From assembly GCF_002050515.1 (NCBI RefSeq), contig NZ_LTAY01000019.1, forward strand, positions 1-64,000: a stretch of DNA of 64,000 nt, written 5' to 3'. This stretch comes from Clostridium thermobutyricum DSM 4928. Lineage in GTDB: Bacteria > Bacillota > Clostridia > Clostridiales > Clostridiaceae. How positions within the stretch are numbered: position 1 is the stretch's first letter; each line of letters opens with the position of its first letter. The notes beneath the pieces are model-generated. The model was not told the DNA's origin and did not search any database. It saw only the letters and a program-made list of their open reading frames with translations. The translations under genes and the position numbers were made by a program. Below are positions 38,219-47,961 of the stretch, one piece after another.

Positions 38219-38376
38219 ATTAATATTTAAAATATAGTATTTATATTAATATCATATTTTAAAATAAAGTATAAGTAGAAAAAATATCAAGAAAATTTCA
38301 TTGGCATGATATTTTATTAAAAGTAAATGTTTTAAATTAAAAATATGAAATATATTAAATAGAATGAATATAATTT

Positions 38377-38405
38377 TTGAAAAAAGTTTTAGAGTTATAT
38401 ATAAT
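38377..38405 (+). promoter_or_regulatory. Promoter of asnA
   Basis: TTGAAA (38377-38382), 17-base spacer, TATAAT (38400-38405), shortly upstream of the RBS AAGGAGG. Confidence 0.72.
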
Positions 38406-38432
38406 AATATAAAAGGTTAAGGAGGCAATTTT

Positions 38433-39443
38433 ATGATTATAGATGGAATAATAATACCAGAAGGATATAAAAGTACATCACTAATAGAAACAGAAAAAAA
38501 TATAAAAGCAATAAAAGATTTTTTTGAAAGAAAGCTATCAGAAGAATTAAATCTTCTTCGTGTTTCAGCACCTCTTTTTGTTTATAAAGATTCAGGATTA
38601 AATGATGATTTAAATGGAGTAGAAAGACCAGTTAGTTTCGATGTTTTAAGTACAGGAAAAGAAGTTGAAATAATTCATTCTCTTGCGAAATGGAAAAGAA
38701 ATAGTCTTTCAAGATATGGATTTAAAGAAGGATATGGACTTTATACAGATATGAATGCAATAAGAAGAGACGAGGATCTTGATAATTTGCATTCTATTTA
38801 TGTTGACCAATGGGATTGGGAGAGAATAATAAAAAAAGAAGATAGAAATATAGAGACTTTAAAAGATATAGTAAAAAAAATCTATAAAGTATTTAAAGAA
38901 ACAGAAGCTTTTGTAAATGAAAATTTAGTAAAACTAGAAAATATTTTACCAGAGGAAATACATTTTGTAACATCACAAGAGCTTGAGGATATGTATAGTG
39001 AATTAACTCCAAAAGAAAGAGAAGATTCTATTTGTAAAAAGTATAAAGCTGTATTTATAATTGGAATTGGTGGAGAACTTAAATCAGGAGAAAAACACGA
39101 TGGAAGAGCACCAGACTATGATGATTGGTCATTAAATGGAGATATTTTATTTTGGAATGATATATTAGATAGAGCTGTTGAATTATCATCAATGGGAATT
39201 AGAGTTGATGAAGAAGCTTTAGAAAGACAATTAAAAATTGCTAGAGCTGAAGAAAGAAAAAAATTAAAATTCCACAAAGATCTTTTAGAAGGAAAGCTTC
39301 CATATACAATTGGTGGAGGAATAGGTCAATCAAGAATTTGTATGTATTTCTTAAGAAAAGCACATATAGGAGAAGTTCAATCATCTGTATGGGATGAAAA
39401 AAATATAAATGCATGTTCTGAAAATGGAATAGTTTTATTATAA
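38433..39443 (+). CDS. asnA: Aspartate-ammonia ligase
   Basis: 336-residue ammonia-dependent asparagine synthetase, related to class II aminoacyl-tRNA synthetases. Recognised by [41 protein letters not shown] and the class II motif-3-like [14 protein letters not shown]. It uses free ammonium, which fits the urease and amt genes elsewhere in the window. Single gene with its own promoter and terminator. Confidence 0.96.
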   Translation: MIIDGIIIPEGYKSTSLIETEKNIKAIKDFFERKLSEELNLLRVSAPLFVYKDSGLNDDLNGVERPVSFDVLSTGKEVEIIHSLAKWKRNSLSRYGFKEGYGLYTDMNAIRRDEDLDNLHSIYVDQWDWERIIKKEDRNIETLKDIVKKIYKVFKETEAFVNENLVKLENILPEEIHFVTSQELEDMYSELTPKEREDSICKKYKAVFIIGIGGELKSGEKHDGRAPDYDDWSLNGDILFWNDILDRAVELSSMGIRVDEEALERQLKIARAEERKKLKFHKDLLEGKLPYTIGGGIGQSRICMYFLRKAHIGEVQSSVWDEKNINACSENGIVLL

Positions 39444-39445
39444 AG

Positions 39446-39482
39446 AAATGTATATCTCAGTTTTTGAGATATACATTTTTTT
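39446..39482. terminator. Bidirectional terminator asnA/birA
   Basis: 14-bp stem AAATGTATATCTCA / TGAGATATACATTT followed by T runs, ending at the stop codon of the converging birA. Confidence 0.9.
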
Positions 39483-40449
39483 ATAAGTTTTTAAAAGTAA
39501 CCTCACCGCTTAAAACAGGTCTAATTACTCCTTTAGAGTCTTTTATTATAAGTTCACCATTATCATTTATATCAATACAGGTTATTTCTTCACGAGAATT
39601 TAATGATACTAGAAAGCCTTTTTTATTTTTTATAATAGAATTATCTTTACATATAGATACAATTTCTTTTAAATCATATGTTTTTTCAAAATTCTTATAA
39701 TATTTTTCGAAAATATTATAGAAAGTTCCAATAATTTCACTTCTGTTAAAAGTTTTGTTAAACTCAATTTTTAAAGAAGTTCCTGTTGTAAGATTATTTT
39801 CTTCAAAATATGATTTATCTATATTAACGTTTAATCCTAAACCTATAATTAAATAATTTATTTTATCCATATCACAATTCATAGTTGCAAGGATTCCACA
39901 GATTTTTTTATTATTTAAATAAAGGTCATTAGGCCATTTTATTTGAGTATTTATATTAAATTTTTTTAGAGTTAAATACATAGATACTACAGCTATTAAA
40001 GTTATTTTGTGAGCATGAATAGGCTCAAGGTTAGGCGAAAGTATAATTGAATTCCAAATCCCACCTTTAGGAGAAATCCAAACTCTATTAAATCTACCAT
40101 GACCTGAATTTTGAGTTTCAGATATAACTACAGCTCCATTGATTACTTCTTTTTTACATAATTTTTTTGCATAAGTATTTGTTGAAGATATTTCATTGAA
40201 ATAGTAAATAGTTTTTCCAATGAAGTCAGTTTCTAAATATGGGGTTATAGTAGTAGTATCTAATATATCAGGAGATGATATAAGTTTGTATCCTTTATTT
40301 CTTACACTATCTATTATATATCCACTAGACCTAAGTGAACTTATATGCTTCCAAACAGCATTTCTACTTATATTTAAATTTTTACTAATAGATTCACCAG
40401 AAATATAATTATCACTATTTTTTAAATAGGAAAGTACCTTATTTTTCAT
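39481..40449 (-). CDS. birA: Biotin-protein ligase/biotin operon repressor
   Basis: 322 residues: N-terminal winged helix-turn-helix (ESISKNLNISRNAVWKHISSLRSSGY, about 20-45), then the biotin ligase domain with SGHGRFNRVWISPKGGIWNS (biotinyl-AMP loop) and KWPNDLYLNNKKICGIL. It biotinylates carboxylases and represses biotin genes. The activation loop reads GHGRFNR instead of the common GRGRRGR. RBS GGAGGAAATT. Confidence 0.93.
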   Translation of the reverse strand: MKNKVLSYLKNSDNYISGESISKNLNISRNAVWKHISSLRSSGYIIDSVRNKGYKLISSPDILDTTTITPYLETDFIGKTIYYFNEISSTNTYAKKLCKKEVINGAVVISETQNSGHGRFNRVWISPKGGIWNSIILSPNLEPIHAHKITLIAVVSMYLTLKKFNINTQIKWPNDLYLNNKKICGILATMNCDMDKINYLIIGLGLNVNIDKSYFEENNLTTGTSLKIEFNKTFNRSEIIGTFYNIFEKYYKNFEKTYDLKEIVSICKDNSIIKNKKGFLVSLNSREEITCIDINDNGELIIKDSKGVIRPVLSGEVTFKNL

Positions 40450-40678
40450 TTAATAATTTCCTCCAGCTTGTAAAATACTAATTTTATTATATGACAAAAA
40501 AAATATATTTTAAACAAAATGCGTAAATATATAATATAAAAAAAGCACAAACAGAAGGCATAATAAATAAATTTAAAAAAATATACTGGTTTTATTAAAA
40601 ATAATTTATTATAATTAAAATATGAATAATATGTATAAATTTTAAATAATATGTATAACTGAAGATTAGGAGGATGGG

Positions 40679-42319
40679 ATGAGTAGGAAAGAAAAAAAAG
40701 AAAAAATAAAAAAGACTAAATTGAAAAAAATATTAATAATAGTAGGGATAGTAATAGGAATTATAATAACTTTAGTTGGGGGAGGATATTTATATATAAG
40801 AAATAAAATATATAGTGATGATAATATACCGAAAGGTAGTAATGTTGATTTTAAAGAGGTAAATGGAATAACTAATATATTATTAATAGGAACAGATGCT
40901 AGAAGTTTAGACGAGCCAGCAAGATCTGATTCAATAATGATATTAACTATTGATAATAATATAAAAAAGATAAAGTTAACTTCTATAATGAGAGATACAT
41001 TTGTAGATATACCAGGTCACGGAGAAAATAAAATAAATGCAGCTTTATCAATTGGAGGCGTACCACTTTTAATAGATACAATAAATCAGAATTTTTCTAT
41101 GAATTTAGATAAATATTTAATGGTTAATTTCTGGGGATTTGAATCAATTATAGATATTTTAGGTGGAATAGAAGTAGATATAAAAGATTACGAAATTGAT
41201 CAATTAAATAAATATATAGGAGAACAGCATGATGCTAAAGAAAAATCTCCTAAAATAGTTCATCCAGGAGTTCAATTATTAGATGGTCAACAAGCATTAT
41301 CTTACGCGAGAATAAGAAAAACTGGTAATGGAGATTATGAAAGAACAGATAGACAAAGAAGAGTATTAAGTATAATAGCAGAGAAGTTTAAGGATGTAAG
41401 TCCACTTAAATATCCTTCTTTTATGACAGAAATGCTACCTCATATAAAAACTAATATAGAACCATTTGCTTTATTAAATTATGCATATACAGCATCTAAA
41501 TTCCCAAGTTTAGATTTTGAACAACTAAGATTACCTTTAGAAGATTTATCTAAATCTTCACCAAGTTATAAAAGTTTTGGTTGGGTACTTTTAATTGATA
41601 AAGAGCAAAATGGTAAAGTTTTAAATGATTTTATTTATAAAGATATAAAACCAAGTTCAGAAAATTATAGTATTCAAGAGTGGAAAGATAAACTTAATAC
41701 AGAATATTATGGACATAATTTTGATAGTAATTCAGGAGGCGCAAATCAAGTTAATAGCCCTTATGAACCTATGGATGAATATAATAGTTATGGAAGTAGT
41801 ACTGGAACAGGAAGTACTGGAGGATCTACCGGAGGAAGTCATACTGGAACAGGAAATACTGGAGGATCTACAGGAGGAAGTCATAATGGAACAGGAAGCA
41901 CTGGGGGATCTACAGGAGGAAATCATAATGGAACAGGAAATACTGGAGGATCTACAGGAGGAAATCATAATGGAACAGGAAATGCTGGAGGATCCTCAGG
42001 AGGAAACCAAAATGGAACAGGAAATACTGGAGGATCCTCAGGAGGAAGCCAAAATGGAACAGGAAATACTGGAGGATCCTCAGGAGGAAGCCAAAACGGA
42101 TCAGGAAGCAATGAAGGATCTACAGGAGGAAGTCAAAATGGAACAGGAAATACTGGAGGATCCTCAGGAGGAAACCAAAATGGATCAGAAAGTACTGGAG
42201 GATCTACAGGAGGAAGCCAAAATGGATCAGGAGGAAGTTCTAATGAAAATAATTCTGGGACATCAGCAAAACCTAGTTCAGGAAATTCTCAAAATCAAGA
42301 ACATTTAAATGCAGCATAA
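40679..42319 (+). CDS. LytR-CpsA-Psr family protein with Gly-rich repeat tail
   Basis: 546 residues. Short basic N-terminus, membrane segment (about 17-37), then an LCP domain: NILLIGTDARSLDEPARSDSIMI, SIMRDTFVDIPGHGENKINAA and YARIRKTGNGDYERTDRQRRVL carry the Asp and Arg residues that bind polyprenyl pyrophosphate. LCP enzymes attach wall glycopolymers to peptidoglycan. From residue 376 on, ten 14-residue units rich in Gly/Ser/Thr/Asn form an extracellular linker, unusual for the family. RBS GGAGGATGGG. Confidence 0.92.
   Translation: MSRKEKKEKIKKTKLKKILIIVGIVIGIIITLVGGGYLYIRNKIYSDDNIPKGSNVDFKEVNGITNILLIGTDARSLDEPARSDSIMILTIDNNIKKIKLTSIMRDTFVDIPGHGENKINAALSIGGVPLLIDTINQNFSMNLDKYLMVNFWGFESIIDILGGIEVDIKDYEIDQLNKYIGEQHDAKEKSPKIVHPGVQLLDGQQALSYARIRKTGNGDYERTDRQRRVLSIIAEKFKDVSPLKYPSFMTEMLPHIKTNIEPFALLNYAYTASKFPSLDFEQLRLPLEDLSKSSPSYKSFGWVLLIDKEQNGKVLNDFIYKDIKPSSENYSIQEWKDKLNTEYYGHNFDSNSGGANQVNSPYEPMDEYNSYGSSTGTGSTGGSTGGSHTGTGNTGGSTGGSHNGTGSTGGSTGGNHNGTGNTGGSTGGNHNGTGNAGGSSGGNQNGTGNTGGSSGGSQNGTGNTGGSSGGSQNGSGSNEGSTGGSQNGTGNTGGSSGGNQNGSESTGGSTGGSQNGSGGSSNENNSGTSAKPSSGNSQNQEHLNAA
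41804..42223 (+). repeat. Ten tandem 42-bp repeats inside the LCP gene
   Basis: Ten in-frame 42-base units encoding variants of GTGNTGGSTGGSHN. Units differ at a few positions (Thr/Ser, His/Gln, Asn/Ser), and the eighth and tenth are most diverged. Purine-rich, more GC than the flanking gene. Copy number is a likely site of slippage. Confidence 0.95.
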
Positions 42320-42324
42320 TAAAA

Positions 42325-42356
42325 TTAAAGCACCTTAAAAGGTGCTTTATATTTTC
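42325..42356 (+). terminator. Terminator after the LCP gene
   Basis: AAAGCACC / GGTGCTTT stem with a 6-base loop and a T-rich tail. Confidence 0.75.
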
Positions 42357-42441
42357 TTACAAAGTAATTAATACTATATACAATGATATGTTTATTATGA
42401 TATAATAGTGAAAATAATATAAGACAAAAGGAGAATTTTGA

Positions 42442-43089
42442 ATGATAAGAAGTATACAAGAAATAATATATTCAATACCAGCTATACTTTTAGCATTTAC
42501 TTTCCATTCATATGCAAAAGCTAGAATGGCAGATAAATTAGGGGATAGAACACCAAGGATGCAAGGACGATTAAATTTAAATCCGTTAACACATATAGAT
42601 CCAATAGGAACATTATTAATAGTAGTTTTTGGAATTGGATGGGCAAAACCAGTTGAAACAGATCCAAGAGCATATAAAAACTTTTATAAAGATGATTTAA
42701 AGGTAAGTTTAGCAGGGCCACTTGCAACTTTAGGTGTTGCATTTGTAGCTTCTATTGTATTAGCTATTCTTAATATAATAGCTTTTAAATTTAATATAGT
42801 TGGAACAATAATGTTTGTTATTATACAAATGACAAAATATGTTATAAGTATAAATGTTAGTCTCTTTGTATTTTATTTATTACCTTTACCAGGATTAGAT
42901 GGTTTTAATATTTTTAGAGATTTAAGTCCAAAGAATTTTTATAAATATGCAGAACCTATGCTTAGAAATCAATTTCTTATTTTAATAGCAATAATTCTTT
43001 TAGCAGGGCCTATTATAAGGATACCAGCTAATTTAATATTAGATGTATTAAGTTGGTTTATACATTTAATAATAACTGTAATATTATAA
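42442..43089 (+). CDS. Site-2 protease (M50) family protein, degenerate active site
   Basis: 215-residue membrane protein with about five hydrophobic segments, aligning with bacterial rhomboid-size M50 proteases: GRLNLNPLTHIDPIG and the C-terminal N138...LLPLPGLDG with Asp153 are conserved. The zinc motif HExxH, however, reads H22-S-Y-A-K26, losing both the catalytic Glu and the second His. It is therefore probably a pseudoprotease that binds but does not cleave. Own -10 box TATAAT at 42401-42406. Confidence 0.85.
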   Translation: MIRSIQEIIYSIPAILLAFTFHSYAKARMADKLGDRTPRMQGRLNLNPLTHIDPIGTLLIVVFGIGWAKPVETDPRAYKNFYKDDLKVSLAGPLATLGVAFVASIVLAILNIIAFKFNIVGTIMFVIIQMTKYVISINVSLFVFYLLPLPGLDGFNIFRDLSPKNFYKYAEPMLRNQFLILIAIILLAGPIIRIPANLILDVLSWFIHLIITVIL

Positions 43090-43091
43090 AT

Positions 43092-43124
43092 AAAAGCTAC
43101 CAATTAATTTTGGTAGCTTTTTAT
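43092..43124. terminator. Bidirectional terminator
   Basis: AAAAGCTACCA / TGGTAGCTTTT stem between two converging genes. Confidence 0.88.
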
Positions 43125-43125
43125 T

Positions 43126-44637
43126 TTAAAATTTTTGAATTACTAATTCTTTTTTATAAAGATTTTTAAAGTATTTTGCTGCTCTCATTGCTTGATTTAT
43201 TTCAAATTCTAAATCAACTCTAGAATTTAAATAAATTAAAACTTTATCTGAATTAATTATTACAGAAAAGTCTTTTACTGCTCCTTCAAGACTTCTATCT
43301 AAACCTTCAGCTATTTTTAAAATAGTTCCTATATAATCTATATGCTTAAGATCTGTTTTATTAAGAATTGAGTTGTATTGAGATAAAGGAAGCTTAAATT
43401 GGTTGTTTCTATGATATGCTGCAATAGCTGCACTCATAAGCATTTGTTTATGAGTTAATCCTTTTATTTCGGAGCTTAAAATTATATAAAAGCTATGTCT
43501 ATGATGGTTGTAATAGTCAATACTAGTACCACAATCATGTAAAAGAGCAGCAGTTTTTAAAATATCATCAAATTCATTTCCAAGTTTATGAATAGGTTTT
43601 AATTCCTTAAATAACTTTTTAGCAATAAAATAAACTTGATGAGCATGGGATTTATTTAATTTAAGTTTATCCATTATTCCATTAATAGAATAATCAAGCA
43701 TATTTTTTTCAGTAATATTAAAGTTATTAATTATATAATCATACATTAATCCGCCACTTAAACCATTTGAAGAAGCAATTACAGATTTTATATTTGATAG
43801 CTTTAATATATTTTTTAATATAAGAGTACCACCTACGATTATATTAGCTTCTCTTGTTTTTATTCCATCAATTGTTTTACGTGATTTTAAGTCTTTTTCT
43901 ATTAAAAAATCAAAGTGATTAAAAACATCTACATCATACATTTCGTAATTATGAGCTACATCAAGAGGATATTTCTTTTTAGGTCTATCTATTCTACCTA
44001 AAGAACGAACTATAATATCACTAGAGATTATAGAATCAAATGAATTTTCCTTAATCCAAGCACATTCTCTTAATGGTTGAAGAGTTTCTTCTTCAGCACG
44101 CTGAATATCTTCTAATGAAATTTCATCAGCTAAATTATAATTTGATGTTATATTTAAATAACCAATAGGAAGGGAAAGACTTTCTTTAATTTTTCCATCC
44201 TTTACCCAAGAGATATGTGTTGAACAACCCTCAATATTTACTAAAAGAGAATTATCAAAATAAATACTATGTGATACTGCTAAGAAATTATAATTTATTT
44301 CTTCTTTAACAGTAAGAATCTTAATATCTATTGAAAGTAAATCTTTTATAAGGTCTGCTAAAAGATAGCTGTTAGTGGCCTCACGGAATGTTTCAGTTGC
44401 TACTGCAATTATTGTTTTAACACCAGATACTTGGCACATTGCTTTAAATGATTTAAGATTAGCAATGGTTACATTTAATTCTTCTTCAGATAATTTAGTA
44501 TTATCTAATAAACTTGTGGTTAGTTTAGCAGAAGAATGAATTTCATTTAATATTTTAAAATAGCCATTATCATCAACTTCAGTAAGAGTTAAATTGAAAA
44601 TGTCTACGCCTATTTCAATAATTCCTATTCTATTCAT
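43126..44637 (-). CDS. Ppx/GppA-like protein with C-terminal HD domain
   Basis: 503 residues. The N-terminal two-thirds follow the ASKHA fold of exopolyphosphatase/pppGpp phosphatase, with VATETFREATN and SLPIGYLNIT in the right places; the C-terminal part is an HD domain (AALLHDCGTSIDYYNHHRHS). The phosphate-binding motif normally DIGGGSTE reads VNIEGCSTH, losing Gly residues and the Glu, and the first motif is IEIGVDIFNL. Hydrolase activity of the Ppx domain is doubtful; the HD site looks intact. It lies between argS and the M50-like gene. Confidence 0.82.
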   Translation of the reverse strand: MNRIGIIEIGVDIFNLTLTEVDDNGYFKILNEIHSSAKLTTSLLDNTKLSEEELNVTIANLKSFKAMCQVSGVKTIIAVATETFREATNSYLLADLIKDLLSIDIKILTVKEEINYNFLAVSHSIYFDNSLLVNIEGCSTHISWVKDGKIKESLSLPIGYLNITSNYNLADEISLEDIQRAEEETLQPLRECAWIKENSFDSIISSDIIVRSLGRIDRPKKKYPLDVAHNYEMYDVDVFNHFDFLIEKDLKSRKTIDGIKTREANIIVGGTLILKNILKLSNIKSVIASSNGLSGGLMYDYIINNFNITEKNMLDYSINGIMDKLKLNKSHAHQVYFIAKKLFKELKPIHKLGNEFDDILKTAALLHDCGTSIDYYNHHRHSFYIILSSEIKGLTHKQMLMSAAIAAYHRNNQFKLPLSQYNSILNKTDLKHIDYIGTILKIAEGLDRSLEGAVKDFSVIINSDKVLIYLNSRVDLEFEINQAMRAAKYFKNLYKKELVIQKF

Positions 44638-44760
44638 AACACTACTCCTTTTATTACATAAATTACTATAAATCTCAAAAGGTTTTTTTTATTTCGATTT
44701 ATATTATTATACACCTTTTAAGATAATAAACATTTAAATTAAAGAATATTTAAGGGTTTA

Positions 44761-44790
44761 TTGACACTATGATAATAAATTGTGTATAAT
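44761..44790 (+). promoter_or_regulatory. Promoter of argS
   Basis: TTGACA (44761-44766), 18-base spacer, TATAAT (44785-44790): the best sigma-A match in the window, placed just upstream of the T-box leader. Confidence 0.85.
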
Positions 44791-44814
44791 TAACAAAAGA
44801 AATTTAAATAAATC

Positions 44815-45050
44815 CTTTGACGAGAAGAGTAACTTTATTAAAATTCTTTTAGCGAATTGGGAATTTGGTGTAAGCCCATAAGAAAGATAAAGTGAAGAGA
44901 GCCTCTGAGGAGCACCTGAAATGAGTAAGGATAGCCGCAAAGCAAAGATCTTTGCGTTAACAAAAAGAGAGGCACAAATTTTGTGCAATTAGAGTGGTAC
45001 CGCGGAACTTATCCGTCTCTTAATTAATTTTAAGAGGCGGTTTTTTTATT
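44815..45050 (+). promoter_or_regulatory. T-box leader of argS (arginine specific)
   Basis: Stem I begins with GACGAGAAGAGTAAC and carries the GGTGTAAGCCC region. The specifier is read as AGA in GTGAAGAGAGCC (about 44896-44900), an Arg codon matching argS downstream. The conserved T-box AGAGTGGTACCGCGG lies at 44991-45005 and pairs with the 3' end of uncharged tRNA. The terminator is CCGTCTCTTA / TAAGAGGCGG (45013-45022 / 45031-45040) with a T7 run. Uncharged tRNA-Arg would promote read-through. Confidence 0.93.
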
Positions 45051-45073
45051 ATAAAAATACAGGAGGATATAAA

Positions 45074-46768
45074 ATGGATTATAAACAAAAAATAGCTGAG
45101 CTTATAAAAACTCAAGTTGATTTAGAATTAGAAGATATTAAAAAACTTATAGAAATTCCACCAAAATCAGATATGGGAGATTATGCATTTCCTTGTTTCC
45201 AATTAGCAAAGGTAATGAGAAAAGCTCCAAATATGATTTCAGCTGAATTAAGTGAAAAATTAAGTAAAGATGGATTTGAAGAAATAAAAGCTTTAGGTCC
45301 ATATTTAAATTTCTTTGTTGATAAAAGCTCTTTTGCTAAAACTACAATAGAAACAGTTTTAAATGAAGGAGATAAATATGGTTCTTCAAATATAGGTGAA
45401 GGTAAAACTGTTTGTGTTGAATATTCATCACCAAATATTGCAAAACCTTTCCACGTAGGACACCTTTTCACAACTGCTATTGGAAATTCTCTTTATAAAT
45501 TATTTAAAGAAGAAGGATATAACGTAGTTGGGATAAACCACTTAGGAGATTGGGGAACTCAATTTGGTAAGCTTATATCAGCATATAAAAGATGGGCTGA
45601 TTTAGATGCTTTAGAAAAAAGCCCTATAGATGAGCTTTTAAGAATATATGTTAAATTCCATAAAGAAGCAGAAAAAGATGAAAGTCTTGTTGATGAAGGA
45701 AGAATGTATTTTAAAAAGCTTGAAGATGGAGATAAAGAAGCTACAGAATTATGGCAAAGATTCAGAGAACTTAGCTTAAAAGAGTTTAACAGAGTTTACG
45801 ACCTTTTAGGAGTTAAATTTGATTCATTAGCTGGAGAAGCTTTTTATAATGATAAAATGGATAAAGTTGTAGAAGGTCTTAAAGAAAAAAATCTTCTTGT
45901 TGAAAGTAATGGGGCACAAGTTGTAATGCTTGATGATTATAATATGCCACCTTGTATAGTATTAAAAGGTGATGGAGCTACTATTTATGCTACAAGAGAC
46001 CTTGCAGCAGCAAATTATAGAAAAGAAAATTATAATTTTGATAAGAGTATATATGTAGTTGGAACTCCTCAAGCACTTCATTTTAAACAAGTATTTAAAG
46101 TTTTAGAACTTGAAGGAAAAGAATGGGCTAAAGATTGCGTTCATGTTGGATTTGGATTAGTTAAATTCCCAGATGGAGGAATGTCAACTAGAAAAGGAAA
46201 TGTAGTATTATTAGATGATCTTTTAAGAGAAGCTGTAGAAAAAACTCTTGAAGTTATAAATGAAAAGAATCCAGAGCTTGAAAATAAAGAAGAAGTTGCT
46301 AAGAAGATAGGAATCGGTGCTGTTGTATTCACATATCTTAAAAACTCAAGAGAAAAAGATATTATCTTCGATTGGAAAGAAATACTTTCATTTGAAGGAG
46401 AGACAGGACCATATGTTCAATATTCATATGCTAGAGCAAATTCAATTTTAACTAGAGCTGGAGAAATAGACTATTCAAAAGTTGATTATTCAAAATTAAA
46501 TTCAAAAGAAGAGTTTGAATTAATAAAAACATTAGAAAGTTTTAAAAAGAATATTCATAGTGCAATTGAAAAACTTGAACCATGTGTAGTAACTAGATAT
46601 GCAATAGAAGTAGCTAAAGCATTTAATAAATTCTATAATGCACATTCAGTATTAAACTTAGAAGATGAAAGTTTAAAACAATCAAGACTTGCACTTGTTA
46701 AGGCTAGTTGCCAAGTAATTAAAAATGCACTAGCATTAATAGGAATAGAAGTAGTAGAAAAAATGTAA
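45074..46768 (+). CDS. argS: Arginyl-tRNA synthetase
   Basis: 564-residue class I synthetase. The HIGH motif is in [18 protein letters not shown], and MSTRKGN occupies the KMSKS position, as is usual for ArgRS. The DALR C-terminal anticodon-binding domain ends the protein. RBS AGGAGG. Expression is controlled by the T-box leader. Confidence 0.97.
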   Translation: MDYKQKIAELIKTQVDLELEDIKKLIEIPPKSDMGDYAFPCFQLAKVMRKAPNMISAELSEKLSKDGFEEIKALGPYLNFFVDKSSFAKTTIETVLNEGDKYGSSNIGEGKTVCVEYSSPNIAKPFHVGHLFTTAIGNSLYKLFKEEGYNVVGINHLGDWGTQFGKLISAYKRWADLDALEKSPIDELLRIYVKFHKEAEKDESLVDEGRMYFKKLEDGDKEATELWQRFRELSLKEFNRVYDLLGVKFDSLAGEAFYNDKMDKVVEGLKEKNLLVESNGAQVVMLDDYNMPPCIVLKGDGATIYATRDLAAANYRKENYNFDKSIYVVGTPQALHFKQVFKVLELEGKEWAKDCVHVGFGLVKFPDGGMSTRKGNVVLLDDLLREAVEKTLEVINEKNPELENKEEVAKKIGIGAVVFTYLKNSREKDIIFDWKEILSFEGETGPYVQYSYARANSILTRAGEIDYSKVDYSKLNSKEEFELIKTLESFKKNIHSAIEKLEPCVVTRYAIEVAKAFNKFYNAHSVLNLEDESLKQSRLALVKASCQVIKNALALIGIEVVEKM

Positions 46769-46780
46769 TAAAAATATTCA

Positions 46781-46814
46781 AAAATCACACTATAAATATA
46801 TAGTGTGATTTTTG
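46781..46814 (+). terminator. Terminator after argS
   Basis: 14-bp stem AAAATCACACTATA / TATAGTGTGATTTT with a T run. Confidence 0.9.
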
Positions 46815-46860
46815 TTAATAAAGAATTTGTGATATTAATTATTATAAATTAAAAAATAGA

Positions 46861-47769
46861 TTAAATTATTTTTTTTACTATTTCAATATATTCTTTTGCA
46901 TATTTGGATAGATAGAAACCTTTTCTATAAGCAACTACTAATTTAATTTTAGAATTTTTATTGCCTATAGAAAAATAGGAAGGTTTATTTTCTATTGACA
47001 TATGTTTAAGGTGATTTTCTAAAACGAAACAAACTCCAAAATTAGAAGTCGCTAGCCTAACAGAAGCTTCTAAATTTCGTGTTTGAAAAATTTCGGAAGG
47101 TTTAAATTTATAATAACTAAATATTTTTTCTGCTATTTGGCGTGTTCTTTGACCAGGAAATTGTAGAATAAATCTTTCATTAAAAAATTTTCTTATATCA
47201 ATCCAAGGAAATTTAAAACCTTCAATTGCTTTGCCTTCTTTACATAATGGATGATTATAACTTGTTACTAAAACTATCTCTTCATCTCTTAAAATTTCAT
47301 AATCTAAATCTTTACTATTAATAGGGGTATTTAAAATAGCTATATCAGCTTCACCATTTAACAATAGACTTTCTAAATCAGATGAATAATCTTCAATTAA
47401 ATTTATTTCTACATTAGGATATTTTTCTTTAAATTTTGGTATAGTAGATGGAATCATATATGAACCTCTTGTGTATGGAAAAGCTATGTTAAGTCTTCCT
47501 TTTTGGAGATCATTAATATCTTGTATTTGAGAATCTAATTTATCTTTCAATATTAAAATTTCTTTAGCATTTTTTACATAACATTCTCCAGCATAAGTTA
47601 ATACAAATTTATTACCTAATCTATTAAATAATTTTATATTTAGATTATCTTCTAAATTTTTTATATATTTACTTAATGAAGGTTGAGATATGTATAAAGC
47701 TTGAGCTGCTTTAGTTATATTTTTATATTTACTTACTGCAATGACATAACGAAGTTCTTTAAAATCCAT
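46861..47769 (-). CDS. LysR-family transcriptional regulator
   Basis: About 302 residues. The N-terminal winged helix (MDFKELRYVIAVSKYKNITKAAQALYISQPSLSKYIKNLE) and the C-terminal effector domain are typical LysR. Alternative starts lie 9 and 12 bases upstream; all share AGGAG. It is divergent from an aconitase-family gene, an arrangement like CcpC or other LysR proteins next to their target. Nested inverted repeats in the shared intergenic region are candidate binding sites. The effector is unknown. Confidence 0.9.
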   Translation of the reverse strand: MDFKELRYVIAVSKYKNITKAAQALYISQPSLSKYIKNLEDNLNIKLFNRLGNKFVLTYAGECYVKNAKEILILKDKLDSQIQDINDLQKGRLNIAFPYTRGSYMIPSTIPKFKEKYPNVEINLIEDYSSDLESLLLNGEADIAILNTPINSKDLDYEILRDEEIVLVTSYNHPLCKEGKAIEGFKFPWIDIRKFFNERFILQFPGQRTRQIAEKIFSYYKFKPSEIFQTRNLEASVRLATSNFGVCFVLENHLKHMSIENKPSYFSIGNKNSKIKLVVAYRKGFYLSKYAKEYIEIVKKII

Positions 47770-47847
47770 TAAGATCATCAACTCCTAAAATATTTATTTA
47801 AGATTATCATACATTAAAGAATAAAACTTAACAATAATACAATTAGA

Positions 47848-47908
47848 TAATACATTATAGCTTTAATGAATGAAAAATATTCAAATAATGTATTGGACGA
47901 ATATTTTT
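47848..47908. promoter_or_regulatory. Nested inverted repeats between lysR and the hydratase gene
   Basis: AATACATTAT (47849-47858) with ATAATGTATT (47885-47894), interlaced with AAAAATATTC (47873-47882) and GAATATTTTT (47899-47908). Both pairs are perfect 10-bp complements. The first arm also reads ATAA-N4-TTAT. Likely LysR-type operator sites controlling one or both divergent genes; function inferred from position. Confidence 0.55.
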
Positions 47909-47961
47909 AGCTGTAATAGTATTAAATTAAATAAAAAAGTGGAAATGTTTGGAGTGATGAA

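Noticed and set aside
41804..42223. Possible CRISPR-like array
   Set aside because: Tandem repeats without spacers, in frame within a coding gene.
41709..42308. Open frames of 199 and 78 codons overlapping the LCP repeat region
   Set aside because: They are out-of-frame readings of the 42-bp repeat, with no RBS; the repeat keeps all frames open.
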